Positions 40,990 to 51,965 of a DNA stretch of 64,000 bases are shown here, in pieces (the stretch's first letter is position 1; each line of letters starts with the position of its first letter). The translations under genes and the position numbers were made by a program. Below the pieces are notes generated by a model. The model saw only the letters and a list, made by a program, of their open reading frames with translations. It was not told the origin of the DNA and ran no database searches. The DNA lies in assembly GCA_018806915.1 (NCBI GenBank), contig JAGKQI010000097.1, forward strand, positions 744,001 to 808,000, read 5' to 3'. This DNA comes from Phytophthora colocasiae. Taxonomy: Eukaryota > Oomycota > Peronosporomycetes > Peronosporales > Peronosporaceae.

Positions 40990-42548
40990 TTTGTGACGAT
41001 TGACACTTCTGCTGCACTGTCCGGCGTGATACGGGTCTCAACAAGCTCCATTACCTTGCATAGTATCGCTGACGGCGTCCTGACATCCTCATGGCTTCTT
41101 GTACTCACAGTCAGTACAGGCTTTACGACTTTGCGACCGGTGCTCTTTTCATAGAGCTCCTTTGCCTCCACTGGGCTAGCGACCTCCGGGCACTGGAAAA
41201 CACCATGAGCCTGATCACCGCATTTAAAACACTGTCTGGCCTGCCTCTCCTGCTTAGCCTGTCCGACCTGATATCCTTTGCGAGCATTCGCCTGCTTTGG
41301 TTGCGATGTAGTGTTTTTTTCTGTCACTCGAGCCGTGTTATTTGACCCACTTTGTCCTTTCTTCGACTGAGAAGGGACGTTTTGCTGCTGATTAGTCCTG
41401 GACGCGTTACCAGACTGCTGCTGCACCGATATGTGGGCCTCAAATCGCATGAACCCCTCAAGCTCAGTGCGGAGCCACTTCAAGAATGTCTGGACGCTGG
41501 ACTTTGTTGGCTTGTGCACTTGGCGACTGAGTTGATCCCTCACCGCAGCCTTAAAAGCAGGAGGTCGAAGCCCGTCGACTAAATACCCAACCACCTTCTT
41601 CGGCTCCTCGTGCACCACATCTTCCATGTTCAGGCGGTCAATAATCTCATAGAAGTCCGCCATCAACCTGGACAAGCGGGACTCTGCGTCCTGCAGATTT
41701 GTGTCCATGCAAAGTGCCTTTACTTCCCGGTCTAGTGTCTTATAAGCTGTATTGTCTGGTACGCGGGCCGACAAGAAATAATCTCGCCACTCAGACTCGG
41801 TCACGTCCTTTTCATCCTTGAACAACTCAAACCCACAAATTCTCACCATGGCAATGCACGCACTTAACGGCATGACGAAAATTTTTGCCTGAGTGCCCTG
41901 GTTTAACGCCTTGATGCGTCGCGTGTAAATTGCGTAGCTATCCATGAAATCACGCTTCTCTTTTTTTTAACTGCCCCTGTATATGATGGGTGGTACAGGC
42001 AGGTTAGTTCCTGCAGCCACGGTGACGGCAGGTGATTCCTCTACGGGTCGACTGTCAGCTGAAGGAGCAGCACCTTGAGCGAAAGCCCCCCATCGAGCCT
42101 GCAAGTGAGGCTGCACCGCCTCTGCCAAGCTCTCCAGTCGTTGCCCCTGCAGCCCAACTGCTTCTTCAGCAGCCTTCAGCAACCGGTACTGTTCCTCGAG
42201 AAACTGTCGATGGTCCTCCATCTGCTTACGCATCTCTAGTTGCTGATCGAGCAGCGCAGACTGACGATCATGTTGCGCTTGTAGGTACTCAGACGTTTTT
42301 GCCGCAAGATGGTCTTGCTGACGTTGCACCTGGCCTAGCTTCGCAGTCGTCTCCTGATGAGCAGCGGCTGCAGTCTGAGCTAGAGCCTCAACTTGACGAT
42401 TGGTGTCGCTGCCTTGGATCCTCGCCGTTCTCGTTGTCGTTTCCTGAAACTGCAGGTCGACGTCCGGATACGGCGGCAGCGGTGGGTATACAGCTACCGG
42501 CATCTCACTATCAGAGTGAACCACCATCGCTTTGTCGGCTTCTTCCAT
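40983..42548 (-). pseudogene. Outer element gag and protease start
   Basis: From ATG 42548 the frame encodes an acidic, coiled-coil-rich N-terminal part (ALAQTAAAAHQETTAKLGQV, QQLEMRKQMEDHRQFLEEQY) up to TAA at 41969-41967. It then resumes in the same frame at MDSYAIYTRRIKALN. Capsid-like sequence and a zinc knuckle (CFKCGDQAHGVFQC) follow, with PDSAAEVSIV at the end, an aspartic-protease D-S-A motif. The pol frame takes over by a shift at about 40985. The stop could be suppressed in a live element; here it is probably decay. Confidence 0.8.
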
Positions 42549-42580
42549 GCTGGGAGCGACTTCCCAGCTAAAGAATTCTT

Positions 42581-42841
42581 TGTTGTGTCGCTCGAATGCA
42601 AATGTAGAAGTGATATGTATTGAGTAGCCTGTAGTTTTCACTAGCTGTTCTCTTCCTATGTATGCTCTTAGAGATTGGATTCCACGTAATAACGGTCCAT
42701 GCTTGCTGTCCTTGCGTAACATTCCGTAGTTCAGCAACCGTCCTTACTTGCTGTAGTCGTAGCCGTAACTCTTCTACAAAGTACTTGTGTTGCTTGGCTT
42801 GACCCCAGCAACTGCAAGACGATGTAGCTTCAGCTACAACA
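42581..42841 (-). repeat. 5' LTR of the outer element
   Basis: 261 bp, differing from 28844-29104 at two positions (near 42722). The target duplication GTAGA follows at 42842-42846. Confidence 0.92.
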
Positions 42842-42846
42842 GTAGA

Positions 42847-43579
42847 TCAAAACAAAACCTATCATTCACAACCTACTTCGTGGTATTGCTCTACGTTCGC
42901 AACGATGCTGAGACTTGTGATGCCACGGTGTATGTGTACTCCGTTCTACTTCACGTCGATCCTTGGGCCACCCAACCGCAGCATCAGGATATCGTCCGAC
43001 ACTTCATAAGAGTCCGCCCTATTACCAAAAAGTATCACCGAGTGGTAAATGAAAGCGAACCCGGCACTCCCGGCATTGCGTGTAGCACGTGATCCAGAAT
43101 TCCAGAAATTGGGATTTGACTTCGGCAGAATTGGCTCAACGAACGCATTATACAAGCTGGAGAACGGTCGTTGTAAAGTGCACCGAAAGTTTATCATGCC
43201 GTCCACAAAGGCGTGGCCTGAGAGTCTACACGGATACAAATTACTTCACTTTGGCAAATTTGACTTCGCTCCAAAATTGTAGAGAATGGGAGGAGCGTGT
43301 AGAACCAATGCTCGCTACGTCCCAACAGCTCAAATGGCCATCGCAATGTTCCGATTGACTTTGTCGTGCCGTCCGAGGATCCCTGGAAAACTAAAGATGG
43401 GGAAATTGAGCTCGACAAGCTAAAAACGCAAGGAGGGGCTGCTTTAACTCGGTTTGTACGCAAGATACTGTTAGATTTGTGAAGACATTTACGAACACTA
43501 GACGCTGCAGCTACGTGGTTCCACAAGAGATTCCAGCCATCGAATCACTCGTTGTTGTTCTTATATGTTTTATAGCCTC
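42847..43579. other. Degenerate region right of the outer element
   Basis: Patches with coding-like composition occur in changing frames (for example FVVLLYVRNDAETCDATVYVY near 42875 and ARDPEFQKLGFDFGRIGSTN near 43085). They suggest an old, unrecognised gene relic. No intact gene is supported. Confidence 0.35.
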
Positions 43580-45358
43580 CTACTTGAATAGTTGAGGTCG
43601 GAGTCGGTCTAGAAAAGCGAGTTCGTCCTCTATGGTTGATTCAGGATGTACCTTTTCCCATACTTGCAGTACACGCAGAGCTCGAGCGACATCTTGATAA
43701 GCATCAGGTCCTAGCTGGTCCTGCACAGTCTTGCCATCCAATCGACGATACCGACTCGGTTTGTCCTTTAGGTCGTCTACAGTGTAAGACTTGGCCATAT
43801 CCAGATACCCCTTCAACATCGTCTTTTGCTCTTCAGTAGCCATTTCATTAGCGCTGAAACTGCGAGCGGAGGTTAAAATCGACAACGCTGGTGCAACAAC
43901 CAAGTGGTACTGCGTCATCCACATAAACCGCTTCAAGCGGTGCTTCACACTGGCGACTCTAACGTCAGTACAGGTGTTGATCTCCTGTTGAGCCTCGGGA
44001 TACGTCGCAACAGCTTCGATAATGAGCGCCACACGTTTTCCAGTGGGTTTGGACCATTTCACATGAACTTTCAGCATCTCCACGATCTCTGGAGCCTCAA
44101 GTGCAGCCACAATTTCTTCACGTTTGTCGATAAATTCCAGTGAACTTTCAACAATTTCCTGCTCCGTAACACCTTGAAATTCTTCTGCAAGAGGCGAACT
44201 TAAGCTCGAGTGGTTGTCAGGGACAATCACAGGCAACTTGGAGAGGAAGAGAGGTGTGAAAATGGCTGCAGCAGACTCAGTTTGCGAGATCTCGAAGTTC
44301 TGGAGGGTCAATTGACTGTGCTGCAAGTAGTTTAAGTAGTGAAAGGCTCGACTCTGGATTTCCTCTGTGAATTCTCGGGGTGGGTACTTAAAGCCATTGT
44401 CCTCCTCTTCATAGCCTTCTCCTTCTCCCATTCTTCCTGCAGTGTCGTTAAACACCAACTCGAGTAGATCGAACTCCTTCAGGAACGTAAAGGCACGCGC
44501 TGGATCTTTCCCTGACAGCAACTTACGCACTTCAATGCCGATGCGTTCGCGACTCACTTTCCTCCTCATAGCACCTACAATCTCTCTCTGCTCAAGGACT
44601 GCTTGTTCCAATGCGGGATCCAATGTAAACCCAAATTCACACGCGAATCTCAAAGCTCGTAACACTCTCAACGGATCATCCAGAAATGTCTGCACAGGTT
44701 CCCTCGGAGTGCGAATTACCCCTTCTTTTAAGTCGTCAATGCCCTTCCCAGTGAAATCTTCCACTTGTCGAGTATGAAGATTGTAAAACAGCGCGTTGAT
44801 AGTCAGATCTCGTCGTGTGGCATCATCTTCCGGAGTGGCAAACTTGACTTCCGGAACGCGACTGTCATTCGTATACTCCTCTGCTCGGAGATGCACCAAA
44901 TCCACCGTAGAACCTTCAATTGTGACGGTAGCGACCTCGAGATGCTTGGATTTCTCTGAATTGGCCTTGACAACCCCCACAGAACTCGGGGGAAGTCGAC
45001 GGTCTCGCTGGAATTTCGTGATGAATCGAGCGAACTTGGCGCCCATCATGTTATCCAGCGCAATGTCAATGTCCTCACTCTCAGCACCTCGTAATTTGTC
45101 GCGCACCCATCCTCCAGCCACACGCAATTGTGTATTGGGGGCATACAGCGTCTGGATGTATTCGAGAAACGAAAGAAGTGAATCTTCAGCTGGAGTTAGG
45201 GAGATCGAGACGTTTGATGTGATTTTGCTGCTTGTACTGGTCGGTGCATCGCCGTTCTTGGACGGTTGGAGAGAGGAGACACTGGCAATATTGTGTCTCA
45301 AAGGAGGTCCTTGCAGATGCAGTAGGGGACGCACACGACGCGCCAGAAGAGCTCTCAT
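43580..45358 (-). CDS. tRNA nucleotidyltransferase (CCA-adding enzyme)
   Basis: ATG 45358 gives 592 residues in one exon. The N-terminus (MRALLARRVRPLLHLQG) looks like a mitochondrial targeting sequence, so dual localisation is plausible. The class II nucleotidyltransferase head has RVAGGWVRDKL (GG at 82-83) and EDIDIALD (metal-binding Asp at 96 and 98). RRDLTINALFYN, PLRVLRALRFACEFGF and SRERIGIEV follow, as in eukaryotic and bacterial class II CCA enzymes. It adds or repairs the 3' CCA of tRNAs. A helical C-terminal extension of over 200 residues completes it. Confidence 0.92.
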   Translation of the reverse strand: MRALLARRVRPLLHLQGPPLRHNIASVSSLQPSKNGDAPTSTSSKITSNVSISLTPAEDSLLSFLEYIQTLYAPNTQLRVAGGWVRDKLRGAESEDIDIALDNMMGAKFARFITKFQRDRRLPPSSVGVVKANSEKSKHLEVATVTIEGSTVDLVHLRAEEYTNDSRVPEVKFATPEDDATRRDLTINALFYNLHTRQVEDFTGKGIDDLKEGVIRTPREPVQTFLDDPLRVLRALRFACEFGFTLDPALEQAVLEQREIVGAMRRKVSRERIGIEVRKLLSGKDPARAFTFLKEFDLLELVFNDTAGRMGEGEGYEEEDNGFKYPPREFTEEIQSRAFHYLNYLQHSQLTLQNFEISQTESAAAIFTPLFLSKLPVIVPDNHSSLSSPLAEEFQGVTEQEIVESSLEFIDKREEIVAALEAPEIVEMLKVHVKWSKPTGKRVALIIEAVATYPEAQQEINTCTDVRVASVKHRLKRFMWMTQYHLVVAPALSILTSARSFSANEMATEEQKTMLKGYLDMAKSYTVDDLKDKPSRYRRLDGKTVQDQLGPDAYQDVARALRVLQVWEKVHPESTIEDELAFLDRLRPQLFK

Positions 45359-46496
45359 GTGATCCAGATGAATCGTGTGGAGCAGATTGTGCAAATATCA
45401 AATGGGTACATTTGATCAAAAATAGTTGGACTATAAAATAGGTACTTCGCTGGACGGCTGGTACCAGATCAAGGAAAATTTTGTTTCCCAATTGCCGCTG
45501 CCATAGAACCATTAAAAATCCCGCGATCGGTCTTTGAACTCCATTGCGCAGGGTTTCTATGCATTACACTGCTCGATGGCAGCGCAGAACCTCGCCAACC
45601 TGCACCACATTGTTGGTCGACCCGTTTGGTTTCCTGCAAGCCATATGGAATGGAAAGAAGCCCATTTACTTACCCATTTCATAGCTATCACTGAACACGA
45701 AATATACTGAGGAAGTTGTTCTTGAAAGACTTTGATGCTCGTGCACCCCCCCTATCGGTTCAGTAAGCTTGCCAGTCAACCTGCCACGAATCAGGTGCAA
45801 TTTGGCATGGCTGGTGTTAAATAGCTGGGAGCGTAGCACCATTTCGTACTACGCCAAATATCCGGCCCTGTTTTGCAAGAGCCGACGCATTTCCACAGCT
45901 TTACGGCGTGCAACTACTCGTACAATCGGGCGTTTACATGTCCGCAATCCGCATAAGACTCGTACACTGTAAGTAGAAGCGAAGGCGCATAAGGTGGAAG
46001 TTCCACAGACTCTGATGCTGTAAATTCGCTAGTTTTGCACGTGTTGAACCCAGCTGGTCAGCCATACAAACCGGCATACACACGCCTGAATTGACTGAGA
46101 ACCTTCAACAAAGTGCAAGCTCACGCAGTCATTATGGTCGCTCGACGCGCTCAATCCGCTCGAAAAAAATGGGCACTTCCATGCCGTCTGCTGAACCAGA
46201 AGGTCGTTGTTTATTGGTTAAAACCGGGATAGAGTCGGACCAAATCGCGCTGACTTGTTATCATTTCCAAATGTATATACAGGGTATCAAATCATACAAG
46301 TTTGTTGAAATACTAACTCAATGTATTTCAAACAAGATAAGAAATTGATTTTCAAAAGCCTCTGCAACGCCCACACGAAAGCACTGAGCACAGCCGGTAC
46401 GAGCCCATCAAAATGACCGATCACAAGGGTAGAGGTGCCGTGCCTTGTCCTGCGCAATGGCAGCAACCACAGAGACTTTAGGACTGAAGCCCCGGC
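45359..46496. other. Divergent intergenic region
   Basis: About 1.1 kb between the CCA-adding enzyme and the subtilase gene, which diverge. It should hold both promoters. No additional gene is supported. Confidence 0.4.
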
Positions 46497-49400
46497 ATGC
46501 CGATGCGTCGGATCATGCGGGTGCTGGTTCTAGCCTTAAGCATTGCAGGGAACGTTGGCGCGTCATTGACGGACGGTCGAGGCCTGCAATTCGTGGATCA
46601 GGAAGCTTTTTGCGTCTACCACTGCAGCACAGCGCACGTGGCTCAAGCGTATCGACACTTAAGTGAGACATCCGAGTGTCTGGAGAGCAATTGCGGACCA
46701 TTTTTAGAGAAAACCCAGCGAAATAACGTACATCGGAGACTGCGACCAGCTTTCAGCTTCACAGACAGCAATACCAGTAACCAGGCTGCAGTAGTAGGGG
46801 ACGTCCATGCAGCTCAAGATGACAAGAATGTGACGATCATTAGTGTCGTCTCGTGCTCCAGTGTCACGGATGTGACGTTGAGTATTGGCGACCCGGAAAC
46901 GGACGCTTTTTCGGGCTTTTACCAGGCTTTCAGCACTGCATACGACGCCATGTTGTCCGGTGACAACGCGACGTATGATGCGTGTCAATTGCAGTTCTTG
47001 CAGAAGGAATTACTGGCGAATTATTCCAGTGAATTGGACGATCAAGTGGACGAAATGGAGTTTAAACCGTCGTTGATTAAACTCAATTCCACTAGTGAAG
47101 AACTCAAGTGTTTAGCTGAGATTAAGGACATTTGGCCAGTGACGAGTGAGAAGAACACGCCGTTCTTAACGAGAAGTGACCAGGATGATGCGACAGCTAC
47201 AGTCATGCTGGTTCATGTGACTGCGGCGATTGGAGATGATATCCTCGCGTTGGAATGTGTGGAGAGTGTTACGGTTCTCCCTGCTATTCTAAAGCTCATG
47301 CCGTTCGCAAAAAGCACGTACGCTCTTTCAAGGAGTTCCAGCAAGAAACAGGAAGGTCCAGCATTGGAGATTCGACTGGCGAAGGTTGTCAACACCGCTC
47401 AAGTATTGACCAAGTTATCGGCGTACGTTACGAAGGCTACAGGGATTAAAAACCTACTTACGATGCAGAGTTCGACGGCTGAGACCGGTGGAGTGTTGCT
47501 ACAAGCTGCTGTGGATGACTACGATACATGGACACAAGTTGTAGCCATCGTACTGGACGAAGAAGCTGTGGAATGGGTCGATCTACAACAGGTTGTGACG
47601 ACAGGTTCTCTTCAGTCTTTAAAGACACCTGCACTTGAACAACGACTGCTTCGTCAGCGGTTCGTTGAGGAACCAGAGTACGTGGAAAGGAAAGTAACAC
47701 GACGACTGGATGACTACGTACAGGACCTGATGGGTGTGGACATCATGCAGAAGCACAACATCACTGGTAGCTCCATTATTGTAGGAATTACGGACACGGG
47801 ACTGTACGTTGACCACGACCAGTTCGACCAGGAGTCCCGTAACATGTACGACGACGAGGATTTAACTGCTCGGAAAGTCATTTACTACCAGACGTTCGCA
47901 AATGACGTGGATGAAGCTGAAGGTGTCACGTGTGGCCACGGCACGCACGTGTCCGGTATTTTGGCTGGAAGTTCATACAGCAGGAAGAACAGCGATCTCG
48001 GCATTGCATCGAGCGCGCGGATCGCGTTTATGGACATTGGCAAACAGGAATCAACGTGTGCAGGTACCAGTGGCTGTGACGTGTCATTGGAGACGCCAGG
48101 CGAAGTGACTAACCTCATGAAGGCGCAAGTAGCTACGGGAGCCAAAATCTTCTCTTTCTCATGGGGAACAGGGGCCAACGACTACAACACGCAGACGCAA
48201 CAGGTGGACGAATACATCTACGAGAACCCAGAAATCCTCATTGTTGTGGCAGCAGGAAACAGTGGAGAGAGTGGAGACTACACGATTAGTAGTCCTTCCG
48301 GCGCCAAGAACGTCATCTCGGTCGGCGCTAGTCTCAACGCTGCAGCATCCTTCTCCTCGACGCCGTGTCAGTCCGTGCTGAATGAAAACACCGTTGCGTC
48401 GTTCTCTTCTATTGGTCCTACGCTCGACGGACGGCAGAAACCCGACCTGGTTGCACCTGGAATGTCGATCACTTCTTCTCAGTCGGAGAAACCGGGCTCA
48501 ACGACCAAGTCTTCCGCTGTTTGTTCGCTACAAGGAACGTCTCAAGCCACGCCGGTCATCGCTGGTATGGCCGTGCTGATCTACGAATGGCTGCGTGACG
48601 GCTGGTGGAAGAACGGCGTGGCTGACCCCACGTACGGCATGGACGTCATCCCTGCTTCGTTGATCAAGGCACTTCTACTTCACAGTGGCGAATCTCTGTC
48701 ACGCCGGTTGATTGAGCCCAGCACGGGTGTCACGTCGTGCGTGGCGCTCGAAGCCTCAGCTAAAACGTTGAACTCGTATCCAGATTTCAACCAGGGATAC
48801 GGTAAACCAACGATGCTGAACCTCGTGTCGTTCATGGGCGACAACAACTCGTCCTCTTCTTCTACGAGCAGCAATACCATCTACTTCTTCCCGAACTCCT
48901 CTAGTGGCTCAGAGCCCAGCGTGATGGAAGGCAGCGAAGTGACGTTCCACTTCATGCTCACAGCCAGCGTGAACCTCCGCGTGACGGTCGTGTGGACAGA
49001 TCCGCCTGGATCTGTCGGTAGTAAGTCTACCCTGCAGAACGACTTGGACCTGACGCTCAAGGTGGCCAACACGTCTGCGCTTTTCTTTCCGTTGTCCGGT
49101 AATGGTTCACGGGATTCGGTGAACAACGTTGAGATGGTCGAAGTTTCCTACGACGAAGTACTTGACGCTGTTACCAAGGCAGGTATGATAGTCGAAGATG
49201 GTTATATCTACGTCCAGGCCGTTGTGAGCGGCCACAGTGTCAAGGCTGGCGAGAACGCGACGACCACCGGCCAGAAGTTCTCCATTGTGGCGTCTTCTAC
49301 CCCGTCGTCCACGTCCATGACGTCTGCCGGCGACGGCGACGGCGCCTTCTGGCAGCCGTGGATGACGATCGGCGCCATCGTCGTGTGCACCCTCGTACTG

Positions 49401-50201
49401 CTGTTCGTCATCGCGTTGGTGTGGCGTTTGCGCGTGACCAAGAAGGCCGACAACCTCAAGGCGGACCACACACCATCCGCTGCTGCTGCTCTTACCGGCG
49501 CCGCTGGACGCAGGAAACTCAGTCGACGTGAGCGCAACAAACGTGCGAACGAAGAACGCACCAGTGTGCCGTACATTCACCCGAACTATCGCAACGTGGA
49601 CGCCGGCGGTAGCTTGCGTCCGGCGCTCGAGGAACCCGTAGGTAGCCGACGTGCAGCCGGTGCGTTCGACCCGTCCGCCGCTGCCGTTCGCGAACCAAGT
49701 CGCCGTGCATTCGATCCGTCCGCAGCTGCCGTGCACGAACCCAGCCGGCGCGCGGGCGCCTCGTTAGAGCCGCCGATGCCGACGTCGGCGCGGAAAACGA
49801 GTCGCCGTGCTGCTGCCGCGTTGGCAGAACCTCAACGCCGTCGGGATCGGGACCGTGATGGCAGTGACCGAGGTCAAGAACGGAAGCGCAGTGACGGTAG
49901 CGACCGAGGACATGAGCGGAAGCGGAGCGATGGTAGCGACCGGGGACATGAGCGCAAACGCGAACGGAGACGGGAGCGTGAACGCGATCGGAGTGACCGA
50001 AGCGACAAGGACGGCAGTGAACGCAGACGTGAGCGCAACCGCAGCGATAAGGATGGCAGTGACCGCGGACCTGAACGCCACCGGAGCGATAAGGACGGAA
50101 GTGACCGTGGACGTGAACGCCCACGCAGCGGGAGGAAGAACGAACCTGTAAAAGCACATTCATCGCGCCGTAACAAGCCGCCCATTATCCTGTACGAGTG
50201 A
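46497..50201 (+). CDS. Membrane-anchored subtilisin-like serine protease
   Basis: ATG 46497 gives 1234 residues in one exon. A signal peptide (MRVLVLALSIAGNVGA) is followed by a ~410-residue prodomain-like region. The S8 domain follows: GITDTG (catalytic Asp, near residue 430), GHGTHVSG (His, near 480), VAAGNSG (oxyanion Asn, near 585) and GTSQATPV (Ser, near 680). A beta-rich P-like domain comes next (VTFHFMLTASVNLRVTVVWTDPPGSV). One transmembrane helix (MTIGAIVVCTLVLLFVIALVW) lies near 951-975. A ~250-residue Arg-rich cytoplasmic tail has DGSDRG(H/Q)ERKRS repeats. It is probably a surface protease. The repetitive tail creates large antisense frames that are not genes. Confidence 0.93.
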   Translation: MPMRRIMRVLVLALSIAGNVGASLTDGRGLQFVDQEAFCVYHCSTAHVAQAYRHLSETSECLESNCGPFLEKTQRNNVHRRLRPAFSFTDSNTSNQAAVVGDVHAAQDDKNVTIISVVSCSSVTDVTLSIGDPETDAFSGFYQAFSTAYDAMLSGDNATYDACQLQFLQKELLANYSSELDDQVDEMEFKPSLIKLNSTSEELKCLAEIKDIWPVTSEKNTPFLTRSDQDDATATVMLVHVTAAIGDDILALECVESVTVLPAILKLMPFAKSTYALSRSSSKKQEGPALEIRLAKVVNTAQVLTKLSAYVTKATGIKNLLTMQSSTAETGGVLLQAAVDDYDTWTQVVAIVLDEEAVEWVDLQQVVTTGSLQSLKTPALEQRLLRQRFVEEPEYVERKVTRRLDDYVQDLMGVDIMQKHNITGSSIIVGITDTGLYVDHDQFDQESRNMYDDEDLTARKVIYYQTFANDVDEAEGVTCGHGTHVSGILAGSSYSRKNSDLGIASSARIAFMDIGKQESTCAGTSGCDVSLETPGEVTNLMKAQVATGAKIFSFSWGTGANDYNTQTQQVDEYIYENPEILIVVAAGNSGESGDYTISSPSGAKNVISVGASLNAAASFSSTPCQSVLNENTVASFSSIGPTLDGRQKPDLVAPGMSITSSQSEKPGSTTKSSAVCSLQGTSQATPVIAGMAVLIYEWLRDGWWKNGVADPTYGMDVIPASLIKALLLHSGESLSRRLIEPSTGVTSCVALEASAKTLNSYPDFNQGYGKPTMLNLVSFMGDNNSSSSSTSSNTIYFFPNSSSGSEPSVMEGSEVTFHFMLTASVNLRVTVVWTDPPGSVGSKSTLQNDLDLTLKVANTSALFFPLSGNGSRDSVNNVEMVEVSYDEVLDAVTKAGMIVEDGYIYVQAVVSGHSVKAGENATTTGQKFSIVASSTPSSTSMTSAGDGDGAFWQPWMTIGAIVVCTLVLLFVIALVWRLRVTKKADNLKADHTPSAAAALTGAAGRRKLSRRERNKRANEERTSVPYIHPNYRNVDAGGSLRPALEEPVGSRRAAGAFDPSAAAVREPSRRAFDPSAAAVHEPSRRAGASLEPPMPTSARKTSRRAAAALAEPQRRRDRDRDGSDRGQERKRSDGSDRGHERKRSDGSDRGHERKRERRRERERDRSDRSDKDGSERRRERNRSDKDGSDRGPERHRSDKDGSDRGRERPRSGRKNEPVKAHSSRRNKPPIILYE

Positions 50202-50344
50202 AGATAGGAGGTCCATGTAAGAGAAGACGTTGTGCCGTACATCGGCGCGTGATAGAAGCCCGCCGCGCCAAGCTCGAGTGAATTATGGTAATTGTCAACG
50301 TAAAGTTTTGTTTTCCCACTACAAACGAACATTCATTAACGATG

Positions 50345-51748
50345 TTAAGCCGTGGATGTACGAAAGGAGTTGTTCAGCTTATCCACATTGTCCGTCACGT
50401 CCTCCTGTAGATTCCTCTTCTGCTTCCATTCTTCCGTACGGAATTCATTCTCCATTTTGGCCATGACTGTTGCAGCCAAACAGTTCCCCGTCACGTTAAT
50501 AAACGTTCGAGCCATGTCGGACAGCCAGTCGATTCCAAGAATCAACGCCACAGGCCACGACGGGATGTCGAACTGCGTGATAGTCGATGCCAAGACGACG
50601 ATATTAGCCGAACGGACCCCTGCGATCCCCTTCGAAGAGACCATCATCATCAAAGCCATGACAACCTGTTCCCCCACTGTCTTGTGGATCCCTGCAGCTT
50701 GAGCACAGAACATGGAGCACAGTGCAAGGTTCATCGCCCCTGCGTCCAAGTTAAATGAATATCCGAATGGCACTACAAAAGCCAGAACGTGGGAGGAAAC
50801 GCCGTATTCTTCAAGACACTCGAAGACTTTGGGCAGTGCGGCTTCAGACGACGCAGTAGTGAAAGCGATAGCCAACGGTTCTCGCATTGTAGTGAAGAAT
50901 TCAGGGATGTTGATCTTGAAGTAGATGAAGATCGGCACGAAAATGACGATGAAAATCACCACCAACGCCCCGTACGTCGTCGCTACGAGTGCTCCTAAGC
51001 TTGAAAGAGAAGAAACACCGTTCTTGCCAATGGAATTGGCCACTGCGAAGCAGACACCAACTGGAGCAGACCAGATGACAATGTCCACGAACTTGAACAT
51101 CATCTCTTGAACAGCACGCGCTGTGTCAACGATGAGGCGTTTGGGTTCTTCTCGAATGTAAGCGGTTGAGACTCCAACGAGAATGGAGGCTACGAGCACT
51201 TGGAGAAGCTCGGAGGAGCCTGAACCGCCCATCATTTCTCCCCACGTCATGGGGGTGAGATGTTTGATAAACGTCTCGAAAGTTAACGTTGACGTGGTCG
51301 CAGTATATGCTTCACCTTCCACCAAACCGACACTACCAGGTTTAACGATGTTAGCGGCAAGAAGACCGATAATCATGGCGATAGTCTGTCGAAAGGAAGA
51401 GTTTAGTTCAGTTGTAAGGGGAAGAACAAGTCAACATATTCAACTTACCGTGACAATTTCAAAGTAGACGATTGATTTCCACGCCAATCGACCAAGTTGT
51501 TTCATGTCGTTTTGGCTGGCGATACCGACGATTAACGAGGAGAAAACGAGCGGGAAGACGATGAATTGGATAGGACGAAGGAACAACTGAGCCATTGGTG
51601 CGGCTTTGACAGAAAATGTAGGCGCAAACGCTCCAAGGAGGATACCGATGACAGCTCCAATGACGATCCAGAAGGTTAACGACGTTAAAATCTTCCTCGG
51701 AAGAGATTTCTTGGGAGCATCAGGCTCCAAACTGCGGTAGGCGTCCAT
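50345..51748 (-). CDS. Dicarboxylate/amino acid:cation symporter (SLC1/DAACS)
   Basis: Exons 51748-51449 and 51385-50345 (donor GTAAGT, acceptor TCGACAG) join to 446 residues from the in-frame ATG 51748. The frame stays open upstream to 51805, but only a 31-bp intron would link an earlier ATG (51893), so the shorter start is preferred. Features: helix 1 LTFWIVIGAVIGILLGAF, FLRPIQFIVFPLVFSSLIVG, the re-entrant hairpin AFTTASSEAALPKVFECLEE, PFGYSFNLDAGAMN (the NMDGT-like motif, here NLDAG) and GIAGVRSANIVVLAST. It would take up acidic amino acids or C4-dicarboxylates with Na+ or H+. Convergent with the subtilase gene. Confidence 0.9.
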
Positions 51749-51965
51749 TGCTCTAGTCGGCAAGTTCAGAAATGGAAGTGATTTCAATTGTTGATCACCT
51801 GTCAATGAAACAGTTTACACGGACGTTACAGGTGGACATTCTATTGGCTGTTGGGAAATGACCATGGATAGCTGGACGTTTTAATTTGTCCATCAATTAA
51901 CCAATGGATTTCAGTTTAGAAAGTAACTGAGACGAAGGCCTTCCCACTCTTCAACTACTTTTACA

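Larger units (their letters stand above)
28844..42841 (-). mobile_element. Outer Ty3/Gypsy chromodomain retrotransposon (minus strand)
   Basis: LTRs 28844-29104 and 42581-42841 (261 bp, two mismatches seen) start TGTTGTG and end CAACA. The element is flanked by GTAGA at 28839-28843 and 42842-42846, a 5-bp target duplication. Coding runs right to left: gag, protease, RT, RNase H, integrase, chromodomain. A second element (29531-37782) is inserted in the integrase/chromodomain junction. Without it the element is about 5.7 kb. A purine-rich tract (minus strand CGAGGGGGAAG) abuts the 3' LTR at 29105. Confidence 0.93.

Noticed and set aside
49107..50332. Long minus-strand open frames opposite the subtilase C-terminus
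   Set aside because: They arise from the Arg/Asp/Ser/Glu codon repeats of the tail; no start context or domain, and the plus-strand gene is clear.
51799..51893. Possible 5' exon of the symporter gene from ATG 51893
   Set aside because: It would need a 31-bp intron, shorter than is credible for splicing; the in-frame ATG 51748 suffices.
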